Below, in pieces: positions 13,051 through 28,200 of a stretch of 64,000 bases of DNA (position 1 is the first letter of the stretch; each line of letters begins with the position of its first letter). Made by a program: the position numbers and the translations under genes. This DNA comes from Mya arenaria (lineage: Eukaryota; Mollusca; Bivalvia; Myida; Myidae), in NCBI RefSeq assembly GCF_026914265.1, contig NC_069131.1, positions 5,891,001-5,955,000 of the forward strand, given 5' to 3'. The notes under the pieces are model-generated. The model was given only the letters and a program-made list of their open reading frames with translations. It did no database searches and was not told where the DNA came from.

Positions 13051-13756
13051 CGACAATATAACAAATCGAGGTAATAATTATTAATCAACTATTACGTATT
13101 TGACGAGATACAGAGACAATTGCGGTATCAATACCAGACAATTGAAGACAATATATGCCAGAACTCGCTCAATATCAACCAAACTCGGCTAATATGAGTT
13201 TCCTCCGTTTTGATTGGCTACAAAACTCGCCTTATATAGGATTTGAGAAATGGGCCATTTTCATTGGCTGTCGAAACTCGCCTTATATGAGAAATATGCT
13301 GGAAATTGTTTTTAAAGGTAGCCATTTTGTTTTCCGTTTTCCGACTGTTTTGAAAATTCTGTGCTTCGTATAAACCTATTTGGAATACTTGAACCTATTG
13401 AATGATTGAACCACTTTGTACGGTTTGATATTACAGTTGTATTTAACCCGTTGGTGGATATTACGACTATTATGATTTTGTACACCGACAAAATGGACGA
13501 CGAAAGTGAAAGATTTGACGTTTTGGCAAACGATTTACGAAACTAAGACGAAAAGACATGCTTCCTTACAATGTACAGTGCTATATTCATAAGTATGTGC
13601 AATGTCACTTAAAGGATGCATGTCAAAATCAGCAAAGTTAAATCTAGAAAAGCAGACACCATGAATGAATAAGGGATAAATACGGTTTCAATGTGAACTA
13701 AAGGTAAATTATAAGAATGTTTTTAACCAAAATGGTAATAGTTAATTAATAAAATA

Positions 13757-13863
13757 CTTATTAATTAGGTGATTTCATATTGGCCAAGTTATTTTCGGGC
13801 TCAGGCAAATACTGCTAACCTCGGAAAAATAACTAGGCCAATATGAAATCACCTAATTAATAA
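13757..13863. mobile_element. Foldback element with arms of about 44 bp
   Basis: Near-perfect inverted repeat: the left arm, from about TTATTAATTAGGTGATTTC, is matched by the right arm ending GAAATCACCTAATTAATAA, with a loop of about 20 bases. It looks like a foldback MITE. It lies 28 bases beyond the stop codon of gene C, so it may be transcribed in its 3-prime UTR and form a long hairpin. Confidence 0.8.
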
Positions 13864-13890
13864 CATTATAGTATTGTTTTCCAATCCACA

Positions 13891-16257
13891 TTATATATCT
13901 CCTGTGAAATTGGAGTATGGTTTGAACGAACGGACGAACTCCAAAACAGAATCATGGCAGAAGTCGAACTGTGCCTACAAATAGAAAATATTAAAACACA
14001 TTGGTTACATGCAGTAGAAAAAGTTATGACTCACCGTTCTTTGCATTGTTTGTAAAGGACATTAAGTTGAGTATATTACACTACTTAATGTTATCGGGGT
14101 TCTCATGGTTATTCCCTGCGAATACGTAGCTTATAGTACGCTTACTTTTTGCCAAAGAAAGAGGGTTTAAAAGAAGATCAAACATTATTGTACATATATA
14201 TTTGATTGTTTTATTTTGACTTTTATGTTTATGGGGATAATACGCACTTGTATTAAGCGCAGATATTTGTTATTTAGAAATTTAAACCAATTAAATAGGT
14301 AGCTAACCTGATTTGCCACGGCGTTAGGTCTCCTGGCCTTGACCTTCCTGACGGTGTTAACCACACTGACCTCGTGCTCTACTTCCATCTTCTCCACGAG
14401 GAATGCCATAACACAGAACAGCCGCTCTTACGTCCACCATCCCTAGAAGATTTAGTATATGAGATTGATTAAAATGAATGTAAGTTAACAAAGACATATT
14501 TGGGCCCAAATCCCTTCATAACAGATGAAACATGACGAAGTATTTAAATTCAAAAATAAGAGTATGATTGATGCAGTGTTTTCGGTAATAAAATCCTTTA
14601 TTTTTGCAACCCAGTTATCTAAAATAAGTTCGAGAATACACTCCAACGATAATGCATGGATTACAAAGCTTAAATTTGTACTACCTGCAGTGGACAAGAA
14701 TAGGCCCGTTGGACGATTTCATTTTGACATCACTCAGAAATGCAACATAGTTAGCAGGGTTGTATGGAACATTTCCAGTCAGGTTCCAGTCTGTAAACTC
14801 AAAGTGTCGCAATGTGCTCTTACCACTTTCACTCTGTAACGAAAACCAAAGCTACAATCATATATGAACGTATACTTTCATTAATTATATAGAAATCCCC
14901 TGGTTTAAAAAGAAATCAATAAACGACTGTTCAATGAAAGCATAGCAAGTTTCAAAATTACTCTTCGTTCTCGATGGCATCGCTTACATGTTTACGTCGA
15001 TATTACTTTCTAATTTTTATTTTTTTATCTACTTTCAGTTGATGTAAATTGAGTTACATGTATACGACCGATATTAAACTTACCTGTGTGTTTCCCTTGA
15101 CCTCAATAGTTAGCCATTTCTGGACACTGTACTCGTTCGTAACCTTATCCCTATCACATGAAACAGACAGTTTGCCTTTCTTGAGCACTTGATTGTCCGC
15201 TGGATAATATTCACCTATATCCTGGTGGAAATAATGTTAAGTTCATTTTTAATAAAATTCCATAAATAAGGATTCGATTAAGACTTATACAAAGAACATC
15301 TTCTACAGTAGGAGATAATTGAAATTGATCATGTTCTTCCGTCTTGGAATAAAACAGCAGCAAGAGACTGTGCGTATCATATTACTTCATCGAGTCGACT
15401 CATAACAGACTTTTGACAAAATGACTGGAATATATATTTTCTTAATCGTACCTTTTTGCCGTCACTTTGCTCAAAGCTGACAATGCAGGAGCAATTTTCA
15501 TGGTATGCCAAAGTAAGGAAATCCTGTACAGTATTTGGCATTGGAGACTGGGCGACAATGTATTTCAGGTCCGCCTGAAACGCCTGCAAAATAAATTCAA
15601 TGTATGGCGATGGACGAACACGATATGCGATCATATTACTGCAGTTAAAGGTAACGGTATGAATATTTAAGCAATCAGAATTAAATTTTCAAACGAAGAT
15701 TGTCATAACGTAAATATTTAACAGCTTTAACTGGCTGTTTATGTTTGGATACTGTACTGTTTAGAATAGCAAATGTTAAATCAGAGCCTTTTTGAACTTA
15801 ATTATGTTCTTTGAAAATGTTGAATAATAATAGTTATATACCCTTACATGAACAAAGACAGCGTTGACATAGTCTGAATCTCCATGTCTTATTCCCAGAT
15901 AAATTCGAGGGCGGTATTCATCGCCTCAAAGTAATAAACCTTTTATTATATACCTTTTTGGTTAACATTATTTTTCGTTTTAATAGTGCACTATTTCATT
16001 ACCGAACATCATTTCAACATGGCGCAGTTATACTGGCTATGATATTAGGTCAGCAGAACTGAAGCGTACTTTGCGATACGTATGGCTTGTAGATATATGT
16101 TGGGTATTTCATAAAGTGGGTGATGGGTACGCGATATTCTTTACAAACATGTACCTGGAATATCTGCATCACTTCTGTTCTTTCCTTTCTCAGACTTGTT
16201 TCGTTCTTTAGCAACGATTTCATCGTCAGTGTGAACGTGGGGAGTGTCCGTTATTTT
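13891..16257 (-). CDS. Gene C degenerate phosphatase domain D2 exons
   Basis: The linker exon 16155-16257 and six following exons encode a second phosphatase-like domain. The WPD position reads WNL and the phosphate loop reads HCRDGGRKS, with lysine at the CX5R arginine position, so catalysis is not expected. D2 domains of this kind are known to act in regulation or binding. One G is missing at 14421-14424 compared with gene A, which shifts the last two exons. The stop is TAA at 13893-13891. Confidence 0.8.
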
Positions 16258-19200
16258 CTACAAAGGAGAAATATTTTACACTGCCATTTCATTTGCGTTC
16301 TGAGCATATACATATGCGTACTGGGCATATATGCATTTACATCTCTTTCAAAGAAACATATTACAAATACATTTTGAATATTACTGTCAATTTTAGCCTG
16401 ATAGGTGGGAAAATTACTCTCGTTTGACTGTTTGTATCTGGATGAATACACTTTAAATACCAAGTGAACATCGCTATGTAATTTGCAGTATAACACTATT
16501 TGTTGACAGAACTAAAGATTGATAAGCATACACAGTATGAGCAACTATCACCTTCCGTTACCTTAAACTGCCTGATAAGATCGCCCTTACTGGTCTCGAT
16601 CATGTAGTCCTGAAACTGTTTTCCTGGTATCTGCTCACAGTTAAAAGTCAGAGTGTGAACCAGGGCAAGGTGTAGAAATTCGTACTGTTCCTGAAAACAG
16701 GAAAAAACACATGGTTCATTTCCGTGTTCATTGGTTTAATGAAAACACATTTCAGAAGTCAAGTATAAACACTGTGTAATTCAAATATGACATGAAAACG
16801 TAGAATAAAAAATAATATACAACTGATAAGTGAAGAGATGCAAAAAGGACAGTAGATATCCAGCTATTGTACAAGAAGCATATCTTTAAGACGTGCATAG
16901 CTGAGTTACTACAATATATCTCAAAACTTGTAAGGCACGACAAAAAGTAAGAATGCAGTTTATATCGATATTTTCTGAACCTTCCTATATTTCTGCTCTT
17001 CTCTATTACTTTGTCACTCACGTTACGTTCTTTGTTGTTCAATGATTTAAATATCAACCTACCGCTGTCTGGACCATGTTTGGCCTGTTCTGTCTCATAT
17101 TGATGATGCATCCTGGAATCTCAACGGCCTTGTTCGAATTGCCTTCCTTTGTTAGAATATCTAACGCAATATATGTCCCTGTTCGACCGATTCCCGCACT
17201 AAAAGGAACAGCCATATAAGACATTTATCGATCGTAACAAATGGTAAAAGGCTTTGCGCTATTGATTAATTTGTATGTGTTTTCAGTTCCATTATAAAGA
17301 GTGCTGAACGCTGATATAAATCACTCTCGAGTCCGTTCGGAAACCAATACTGTGTAAAAATGTATAGGCCAAGTAAAGGTTTAACTGGTGGCAATCGAAA
17401 CCACGACATCTTGAGTTAGAGAAGGACACCTTTACCACTAGCTTTTACATGAGCTCCTATTTGAGGGACATACAATAGAGCTTCAGATGTGTTTATTGCT
17501 GGTTCTGTTTCAACACGTACAAAACAAACAGTACTACAAGTACTACACAGTTTTTGTTATATCTTGCTCATTGTCTGACCTAATGCTCGTACACTTGAAA
17601 GCATTTTCAGTTCCCCTAGTTCTGTGTTTTTCTTTGTAATGGTCCATTATAGCCTTACCAGTGTTGTAAAACATTCCGTTCAGGTCAAATTCATTATAAG
17701 AACTTATAATTCATTATTTGCTTATATGCGACCAAAGTTGGTGAGACATGTACAGGGGCAATCAATGAGTACCATCTTTCTTAACTGAATCCGTGACGCT
17801 CTGATCTTTGACGTTCATAACATGACCATGACTCTTGCATATGCAATAAAAAAATCTCACACTTGCAATAACAGTCGAACCCCGTTAGCTCGAGCAAGCT
17901 TGGCTCGCATTCCTCGTTGGCACAAACTGGTACAAAATTAGAACATATCTATGAGCTTGGAATGCTCTTTGACGTTCTCAAAGTACTTTTATAACAGGTG
18001 CAAAGGTTTAAAAAATGAACAATAAATAATCTAAACCTGCAATGGACCAGTGTTGGACCTCCGAGATGAGCAGGATAATTGAGCACTCTATGTCGGAACT
18101 CTATCAGCGCTGTAACGTCCTCTGGTATTCCCCTATCCGGCCAGGCCGTGAAGTGGAGGTGGTGCAGCTGCCTCTCAGATTCTCCCTGAAATAGTTTTTA
18201 TGATGTTTTCTAGTTCATGGTCTTTGTCCCGATTATAAATAAAACATACTTGCATGTTGTATTTTAAAACAGGTCAAATATTCCTATTTGTGAAATAACC
18301 TGCTTTTTATGGACTCCATATTGTCCTAGTACTTTACGGAGCCCCCTTCCCTCCCCTCCTCCCTCGCGCCCTCTCTTTCTCTCTCTCTGTTTTCCGGTTT
18401 AATAATTTCGTGGCGTTCGCTTTACGCTGATTTCCATAGCATTTCGTTGTAACGCCATGAATTTGTTTTTAATGAGATTGTCAAGATTGGTATATTGTTA
18501 TGAATTGTATATACCTCAAACAATTGATCGTTGTTAGTGTTCTTTAGTTGCTGCCATACAGTTATTTTGCCGTAGTCAAGGGGAAGGCATATTGCTACCA
18601 AGTTTCAATTGATATAGTTCTTAAATGTGTTTACAATCTTATACATCACATACACCCCGACCGACCAAATTACCTGACTCTTTTTTATAAAAAACTCCAT
18701 TAAAGTGGATTTTAACAAGCTTAACATTTAAGTGTACTCCAGGTAGAAACATATAATTGAACTTCGTTTTTAACAGCCTTGATTCTTCTACAAAGAAATA
18801 CTTTAAGTGGGATGGTGTTGTGTAATTTGTATTATTTATTTAATGCTTTAACTTGAATTCTTTCTACCTTTCAACAACATGATTATTATTGAATAAGTTC
18901 GTATCAATTGTGTAAGTTTCAAACAGCAACTCATAAGGAAGCATATAACGAGTAAAACCTGGTTATCTTTCCTTGTAATGTTTTACTGATATTAATATCA
19001 ATAAGCAGAAACATTGGATGCATCGATTTACAAATGTAATATAATACGTAAATAGAAAGGAAATACACATTTTATCGCTTCCCTCTCAACTGAACGCAGG
19101 AGGTTAAAGGTATTCTTCAATAAAGTGTGTATCGCTCCGTAAATCTTTTGTGTGTATTCTGGTTGCATGAAGTCAAAATAATTATTAGCATTTACGGGTG

Positions 19201-22045
19201 CTTTAAGTTTAGTTTTGCTTACTATTTAAACTTCCGTGTATTTTGCCTATATTTTCTTTAAGCCTTGTCAAACTACATAATGAATAGTTTAGACGTTCAA
19301 GGTTTAACGGAGTAGACATATCCGAATCATTGGTTGAATTGATGCCTACGGTTATGTTTGTGAAAATTTAAATGCACACTGGTTAATACAGAAAAGACAT
19401 AAAATACACAATGGCTTAAATCTTTAACGCGGTACAGAGAAAGGAATCTCGCAGAAGGCGAAGCTCGAAAGTCCATTTTCATTGGTTCACAAATACTTGC
19501 ATACACTAATATAACATTCTAATTCAAGTACTGCATTTGGATGCAGCCGCGTCAACGGCACTTTTAAGTCATACTTTCTCGCTCTGACAGGTGACATTGA
19601 GCCCTGCTGTAATAGTGTTTTAATTTTTGTTAATGTGTGTTTTGTTTCATTAATAACGTTGTTTTAAGAAACGTTCAGAATAAATTGAGGTTATTGCTTA
19701 TGGACACTCACCTTAAAAAATGTATGGACTGTGCTTAAGTGTATTACTATGGTCAGTCTCTAAAATGTAAGTTTTGTGGTGGAAGAAAACAGAAACGGAA
19801 TCAAAAAGAGCGAGAACATTTGTCAGTTTGCATTATTTGTTTAATTTGGCCAATGAGCAAATCTCATAAGAAAGCTCAAAACAAGTAAACTTGTGTTATA
19901 TTTCCTTGCAATGTTTATATTCATATCATAATCAAGTGTTTTATGTAATTAAGAAAAGGCCTTTAAACGAACACATTTAATGATATAGTATTTGCACAGA
20001 GAAGGTAATGAATATTCTTCCATACATTTGTTTTTGTCGTGTTCGTTTAGCGTGAAGTGAAGTCAGCATTTATGAACTCTTTACATGTAGTTTAAAGTAT
20101 TATTTTATCTTCCGTGTATTTTGCCTAATTTTCGCAAATTATGTTAAATGTTTGTGATTTTTAAATCTGTTGAGATTAAAATTCGTTTTATATTAAACAA
20201 TTTTTCATTGAGAAAATAAGAAACATAAACGTTGAAAACAACTTATAATACAACATAAATAAAGTATGTTATTATATTTCGATTCATTCACGTGTTTAAA
20301 ACATTGTTATATTTAGGTACGGATGCAAATTAATATCAAAATGAGCTAAGGTTTCGTGTTCACAATACGTGAAAACAATATTGTACGCTTACATTATTAA
20401 GGAAGAGCAACCTTCTCGTAAACTCCGCATACTCATCCTCGCTCTGACAAGTGACCTTCACCCCGCTGTAGTTGTTAGTGATTCCGACACAAGGCCAGTA
20501 CTGCTCACATTTCTCTTTCTGAATGATAGGAAAAGGGATAAAAGGGATTTAATTACCTAAGATAGAATCTACTTATCTACTCAATATTGTTGTGTTGCCG
20601 TGGGCTATTGTTTACAAATGCCATAGAAAATGCAGTAATTAAACTTGACTGATTAATAATATCTGTCATGTGTTCCCGTTCCGGATAGAAAAATCCGACC
20701 AGAGGGCACCTGCGTTGCCAGGTAACGAGGCTTGCCGAGTTACCGCCGACGCAGCGTGCCCGAGGGTCGGATTTTACTATCCGGAACGGACACACATGAT
20801 TGATATATTTACTACCATACATTAAACAACATTTTTTGTGAAGAAAGTACATAAAAAGCGCATTTTTGTACACATCACCAAAAAGCGCGTTCAATGATCT
20901 TTACTGACGTCATGACGCGCAGTAATTTTTATTCACTGCAGACGTCAATAAGTTCCTTCGAAATTACGTCTTTATAGGGTTATTTTGTTTTGTTTTTTAA
21001 AGTTCATTTTTGTAAAGTTAATGTTAATGGAACTCATCCATTTAAATCTCATAATTATGATTACATAAAGTGTATTATAAAATAAATTGAAAGTATTACG
21101 TCACAGCGCGTGACTCATCTGGCATGGGGGGATGCCAGATGGAGTTTTCCAGCACGGCTGAATTCACCGGAAATGCCTATCCGGTGTGCTAGAAATAACA
21201 TTCTTGTATGTCAATTTCCGATGTCAACATTGAAAATATCTGATACCTTGCAATGACCAATAAATAAATGAATAAGCAAGCTGCCAGTGACTGAAACCAT
21301 TTAAATAGATTGATACTTTTTTCAAATGTTGGTGTACTTAAATGTTTTATATAAGAATATCTGTTTCAAGTACGTGTACGCGGGGTTAAGTTTGATCAAT
21401 CAATAAATATTCGCTTTAGCAATAAAAATGTATTCAGACCACTTCCTCCATCAGGTTGGTAACCATGACGATCTTTTCCACCTTTTGTTGCCAAATCATA
21501 TTCCAGAACATGCCAAAGTCACCCATCTCTTTCGACATTGGACCTAAGATTAGATTATATAGAATAGCAATCATCTTACATGTTGTGCCCCTTTATTCAT
21601 TCATGTATCTAATTATTGTTTTTCGTGGTTCTGTCTCATTTGACGAATAAGTGTAATTATGTAGTTTGTCTCACTGTTAGAAATATTACACAGGTATCTG
21701 ATATGCAATGGTTCTGTTAAACCAAATAACTCGAGGATCAAAGGTAGAAGGACACAATAGATATGTAAACTTATGTATAATCTATATTCTTACCAAGCGA
21801 AGCAATATACGCATTTCTCTCCTTGAAGCCCTGCAAATAGAGTATCACAATAAATATAGTAATTGTTATAAGTGTACTTAAAACGTCTTTGATTTATTTA
21901 ACTTCCACTTCAAAATCCAAATATTATAGTCAACGGATATTTGATCCTTATTTGAATTTATGTTTTACATACATCGATGAAGTTAGCATTGATGTAATCA
22001 GTGTCAAAACCAGTCACTTTCACCCTTGTATCATTATCTAGAATA

Positions 22046-22097
<52 letters not shown>

Positions 22098-22151
22098 CTA
22101 AAAATGTTAAAACAAATTATAATAATATAAATGATAATAATTTTTTTAAAT

Positions 22152-22231
<80 letters not shown>

Positions 22232-25200
22232 TATCATTATTATTATTATTATTGTTATTATTATTATTATTATTATTATCATTGTGAGTTCCATATAAAG
22301 TTATATAAGGAACTTTTAGACTTGCTTTTCCGTTACAAACACAAGCTTCAAAACGCAAACTACTGTGTAATAACTATTAATTGGTATTTAATGTACATGG
22401 GACAGTGTAATGATAATCAAACTTAAAAGGTAGAAATACAGGCATATAATCCCTTGTATCTGTTTTTTTTCTCTGTTTCGAGGTAATTTGGCAACGTCAC
22501 AGCTTCTCGTGAGGCCGTCAGAGAATTTCTGGGGGAGAAAAGATGCAAAACATGTGGTAAACGTATTGCATTGTTGTGACAATGATATACTTGATTTCAT
22601 TGTATAACAGTTTTTTTTTTATTTTCTAGTGAAGCTTTTGAGGAATACTTACCGTAAAAACCGTAATGTGTTTGTGATGCTTTAAAATTTACATCACATT
22701 CCTCCTCATAATAAGCCAGAGTCTTTCCAGCCACAAAAGTCGCCAGTTCGTCCACTTTCACTTTCCGCTTCTCGATATCCTGTATACCGATGTAATAAAC
22801 GTTCTCCTCAACCTTATTGGTCAGTTTCCTTTTCTGTGTTCTCCTCTCTTCGTCCAAGTCTGTTAAAGAAGGAGCATATCAGTTTATAGAAACTTGGTCA
22901 AATCAGCGCTATAATTTAACATTTATTTATAATTTCAATTTCTTTTTAAACTTAATCGGAGCAATTATCAACTTGAAAACATTTAAAAATTAGGCTAAGC
23001 AAAATATGTTTATCCTTTGTACCTATTTCAAGTTCATCCTCTTCGTGGGCTTCCAAAGATTCACCGATCCTTACAATATTTGCAGCTATGTCATACCTAG
23101 CAGGACTATATCCTGATGTCTGTGGTGATGTTTTCGCTTTATTAGCTCATGAGAAATACAACAAGATGATAAAATTATTAACAGTGGCACAAAAACAGTC
23201 GCAATTCCCTTTCGCTTGGTATAATATGCTTTGTTCAAATAATTAGACATAAGACTGTCTGTAAAATATACTGCGTAAGCAAACAAATGTAAGACATCCT
23301 GAAAACATTCATCCAACGAAATTTTTTCGATCGTTCGAGTCGGGGTGTTTTGGCATGTGACGTCATTTTCTTCAAATATTTTTCATAGGTAATCATTTGG
23401 AAGAAAAGATAAGCTAATATATGTCGAGTTTATTTTTAATAATGTTTTCTTTATTTGTTCCCAGCTTAAGCACAATGATCCTTTTTATATTGAAACTCTA
23501 TGATCACACAGTTAAACCTTTTATTTTATAAGGCAGACTGTGTGTGATGCTCATAGCTTCAAACAATGACTGCATCTTATCTTTGATTTTTTTGCATAAG
23601 GTGCTCTGAATTGTTTTCCTGCGTCTGTAAATAGAGTTGGGATCTCTTATCATTGAAGTACTATGGGTTTACCTATTAGTTTATTATTATTTGTTTTATT
23701 ATTATTAAGTTTCATCAAGTTAATACATACTTTGATAAGATTTACTTTTTACGTTTTTTCTTTATTTAGGATTGTTGGTTTAAACATATTTTATTCAACA
23801 TATCTATATATCTATATATACATATAAGCCACGTTAAATATAATTTAAGTATTTGCATTAATATATTGAATCGGATTGAAACGAAAGCTTAGCTTATAAA
23901 GTTTCTCTCCGTGAGAATTAGGTTACACCTTATGCAGAGTAATGAGAAGGTTAGATAATTTTAATTACATGTATATATGTTGTTAATGAAAACATGCAGA
24001 ATATTATCTTAAGAGAACGAAAGAAAGCGTTTGAAATAGTGTATAAAAATGATGATTTCGGTAACAAAAAGAAGGAAAGAGAGCATAGATGAAAACGAAA
24101 GTAGACAGAGCGAGAATATATGTAAGTTTGATGATAGTTAGATTGATGATAGTTGGGTACCTGTACCGTTTGGTAGAAAGGGTCAAGTCTGGGAATATAG
24201 CATAATCAGAAGCGTTTCGAGTTTTGTAAGAAGTTATGAGCAAAACTGAAGATTTTTGAGTTGCTCTCGTTGTTAAGGGTGGGATCACCGTTGAGAATGA
24301 TATCAATTTCAACACGTGTGATTCTAGACATATCACGAATTAAGGTTTGTCGAATATCCGTATACAAGGGACAATGCAGGAAGAAGTGAGTGCTACTTTC
24401 AACTTCACCACATTCGCATAGAGCAAAAATTATTATGTTTTTGCAAAAGAGGTGATAGTTAAGGGCACTACAACTAGTACGCAGTCGAGCGTGGAGTACC
24501 TGCAAGCGACAGCTACCGTTGTAATAGTATGGAGGGCAGACTGAAGATTGATTTGAAATAGATCTCTTGAAAGAAGCAATAAAAGGGCTGTCCCGCACAT
24601 CCCGAGAAAGTTCATTCCATGCACGTACAGAAGAAGGAAGGAAAGAGGAAAAGTAAGAACTAGTACGTGACAAAACCGTTCTTGTGTTAGATGCATTGCG
24701 TAGTGGATAATTATGAGAACCAACAGTTTGGGGTGTAAGGGATGATAAATACTCAGGTACAAGGCCGTTGTCCATTTTATAGAAGAGACATAGTTTGTGA
24801 TTGAGTCGTCTTTCTGAAAGAGTAGGCCAGCTCAGTTCCTTGTGAAGAACGGAAATAGATACTAGCTTTGTAGCCCCACAGACAATTCTACCGGCCTCAT
24901 TTTGAATCTTTTGAAGTTCATTTTTTTCATTGTCTGTACAATTATCCCACACTGTATCAGCATATTCAAGAATTGGGCGAATGTATGAAAAATAGATAAT
25001 TTCTAGACATTTTCTGTCCAAACGGAATTTTAGCTTTCGCATGATGCATATGCGTTTGAGGGCCTTACTTCTAATGTATTCAAAGTGCTCGTGCCATGAA
25101 CAGTCACTGGAAAGGACCAAACAATTTAGGATTGTTGGGATAAGAGTGAGCAATCCTTGATAAACATACCTAGTTTTTTAAATATATTATGTATGCACTA

Positions 25201-28200
25201 TGCTGTTTGTGGAGTTTGGTGCTGTTCTTCCATGTTTCTTGTTTGTGATTGTTTGTTTTTGTGTTCTATGTCTTTGACGTTTACCCAGTGCCATTAAACC
25301 GGGTTTATGTTTAAACTTTTTTGCTGCTGAGCTTGTTTCTGAAGTTTTTCACATAAGTATTCATATTTTAATAACCTTATTTTTTAGTGCACAATTCCAA
25401 CATGCTAAATGCATAGCATTTGCTACAATACACGAAACACATTGTCCATTGTTGGAAAAAGTAGTGTCTTGCTAACATGATTTGATAAAAAGAAAGCATT
25501 AAAAGCTTTGTTGATTTTCTTGATATTAATAGTTTTCCTCAATAATCTTGTCACGGTATCGTGAAAGCATTCTGTCAATGTAAGTTGTTAAATCAATTTT
25601 GATACCTTCAGAAACAGGTCCGATTGTGTGATATTCGTTACCAACACCGTCTGTGTATTCCTCATACGGTTTTCGTGTTCTCCTAAAATTGAACAGAAAT
25701 ATCCATTCAGCAAAAGCTATATAAGTGTTTTAGAGAAAGATTGCAATTATAACTTGACATCAAACATAATATCAATTCATGTTATATAGATAAACTAGTA
25801 AATCTAAAAGCACAATATTTGCAAAAATATATCTAAAATGATAAAGTGTTTGATCAAATACGGTAACTACCTTTTTCTGAGTAAGAAAAGGATCGTCACT
25901 ACAATGGCAGCAATAACAACAACACCTCCTATGCCTCCACCAATTGCAGCAATAGTTGTAGTATTTGATAATTCATCCGTTTTGGTGTCTGTATTTAATA
26001 GTTCAGTGTTTATGTGTTTTATTTCTTTAATTACAAGGGTATATGTCTAGCATGTCAATAAAACTTCTTTAATTTAATTATAAATGTTAAACATCTTCGG
26101 TATTTTACAGGCCAATTATTGCAAAAATATATAAGGAGCTTTGTACCTGATATGCATGGTTTGCCAACGTATCGTTCAGTGCATCCTCCAAGACATGCAC
26201 CTTCTAGATCACATATTGTTCCTGAATTATTTCGGCATCCTTGAGAACATTCCTGATCACATTTAGGTCCAAAGAAACCATCACTGCATCCGTTTAAGCA
26301 CACCCCACTCTCTCGTGTACATTCGTTACCAAGACAATATGGACTACATGTTTCATTACAAAACATTCCAAACACTGAGTTATTTTTACAGATATTACAA
26401 GCACCTGTGTATCTATCACATGAAGACAAATAACAATTATAATTGCATGTTAAATTGCAATAACTACCAAAAGCTGATAGCGAAGAACAATTAAAGCAGA
26501 CACCTTTAATATTGCACATTTTATCTGTACACTCCTCGTTACAAGATAAATGGCAGATTTGTCTATATTTTGATTCTTGGCAAACGGTACAAGTGGATTT
26601 GGACTCACATGATAAACAGTTTGCAAGGCAGACCTCACATAATCCATCTTTCTGACGACATATATTACTCTCACAGCTCTGTTTGCATTCCATGTTGCAA
26701 CTGTTTCCGTAATATCCCGATTCACATGACAAACAGCTACCATTTGTATAACAACGTGAATCAGCACATTTACCAGGACACGTTAAGTTGCAATATGGCC
26801 CGTGATAACCACGATTACATGAATAACATCTATGTGAAGAATCATCACAGGAACCATAACAGTTTCTTGGGCAATCTCCATTCATACACTTGCCTTGAGG
26901 TTGATCGCACCCGAATGTGCACTTGCATTGAAATTCACATTGATTACCATAATACCCTGACACACACGACTGACAATTTCCTTTATTGTCACACACGTCA
27001 TAGCAAGTAGACGAGCACGTGTTTGAACTCGTTTGGATAGAAGCCGTCTTGGCACTTCCGGCATGATCCAGAGGACGCACTGGTGTCACAGTCAGTGCAT
27101 TTGAAATCACATTTGGTACCTTAAGATAATATAAAATATTAGTATGACTTACAGAATTTAATTGTTTCAACGATATCAACCCTATATACTCAGGTGAAAA
27201 TAATTAACAATCAAATAAGGTTAAATAACTTTTTATTTCATTAATTGCTTCTTATTGATCATTAATCGGCCAATTAGTTACCGGAAGGAGATGAACTTCA
27301 GTATGTGTGTTACAGTATGCCTGTAAATGAGAAAGCAAAAATCACCTAGTACCCAAGAAGTGATACAGCCTGAGTTAAAGTCAAAGTGCTTTCGAATCGA
27401 TTGATCACGTGCAGCAATATGTTTTTGTCCAATGGTATACACTTATTCACTAGTAACCCATACTTTTTGAGAAAACCCATCATGAAAAGTACGTTATATC
27501 CTTTTTTTGTGTTTAAAAACAAATTGAATGTTTTCTTGGTTGTATGAGTATGTATTGTATGGATGTGTCTTAGTCCTACAATACTGCAGAAAACAAAAGT
27601 AGTTGAACTATAAACAGCATCTTTGAAAATTCAAAATCATATATGTTAACCTGAACAATTTATTATTAAGAATGGCAAAAATTCTGATAAAGGAAAATTG
27701 AATGGTATATTTCTTCGGTGTTATTTCCAATTCTCTGTATATTAGTTATATAATGAAACACTCTTTAATTTCCTACGAAGCTGACGAAATGTATATTTTT
27801 AATTGATATTGACCCATAAAAAAAACCAATAACGGATATTTTAGTTGATGAGCTCTATGTATAGTTAGACGTATCAAAATTTGGTTTCACAATACATCAA
27901 TTTGATAACTGTGTTGTTTTAATTAAAATTGGTATGTTTTATATTAAGATTATTATATAAGACACCTTACTTTAACTTAATATATACACTGAAACAAATC
28001 AGTAGTAATGAAGGACTACATTATACCCCATCTTTCCTGTGAAGTTCTGTAGTATTTCCGATGTATTAGCGCAAGAACAGAAGATATGGATAGTAACGAG
28101 GAAGAAATAAAATCGAGGTTTTTATTGAATGTGATTTTTCTCGAAAGAATTGAAAGAATAATAACTCATTTGTTTCATTTTTAACGTTGAAATTGTTTAA

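Noticed and set aside
22034..22358. Open frames coding poly-isoleucine or poly-asparagine
   Set aside because: They are translations of the AAT/ATT microsatellite.
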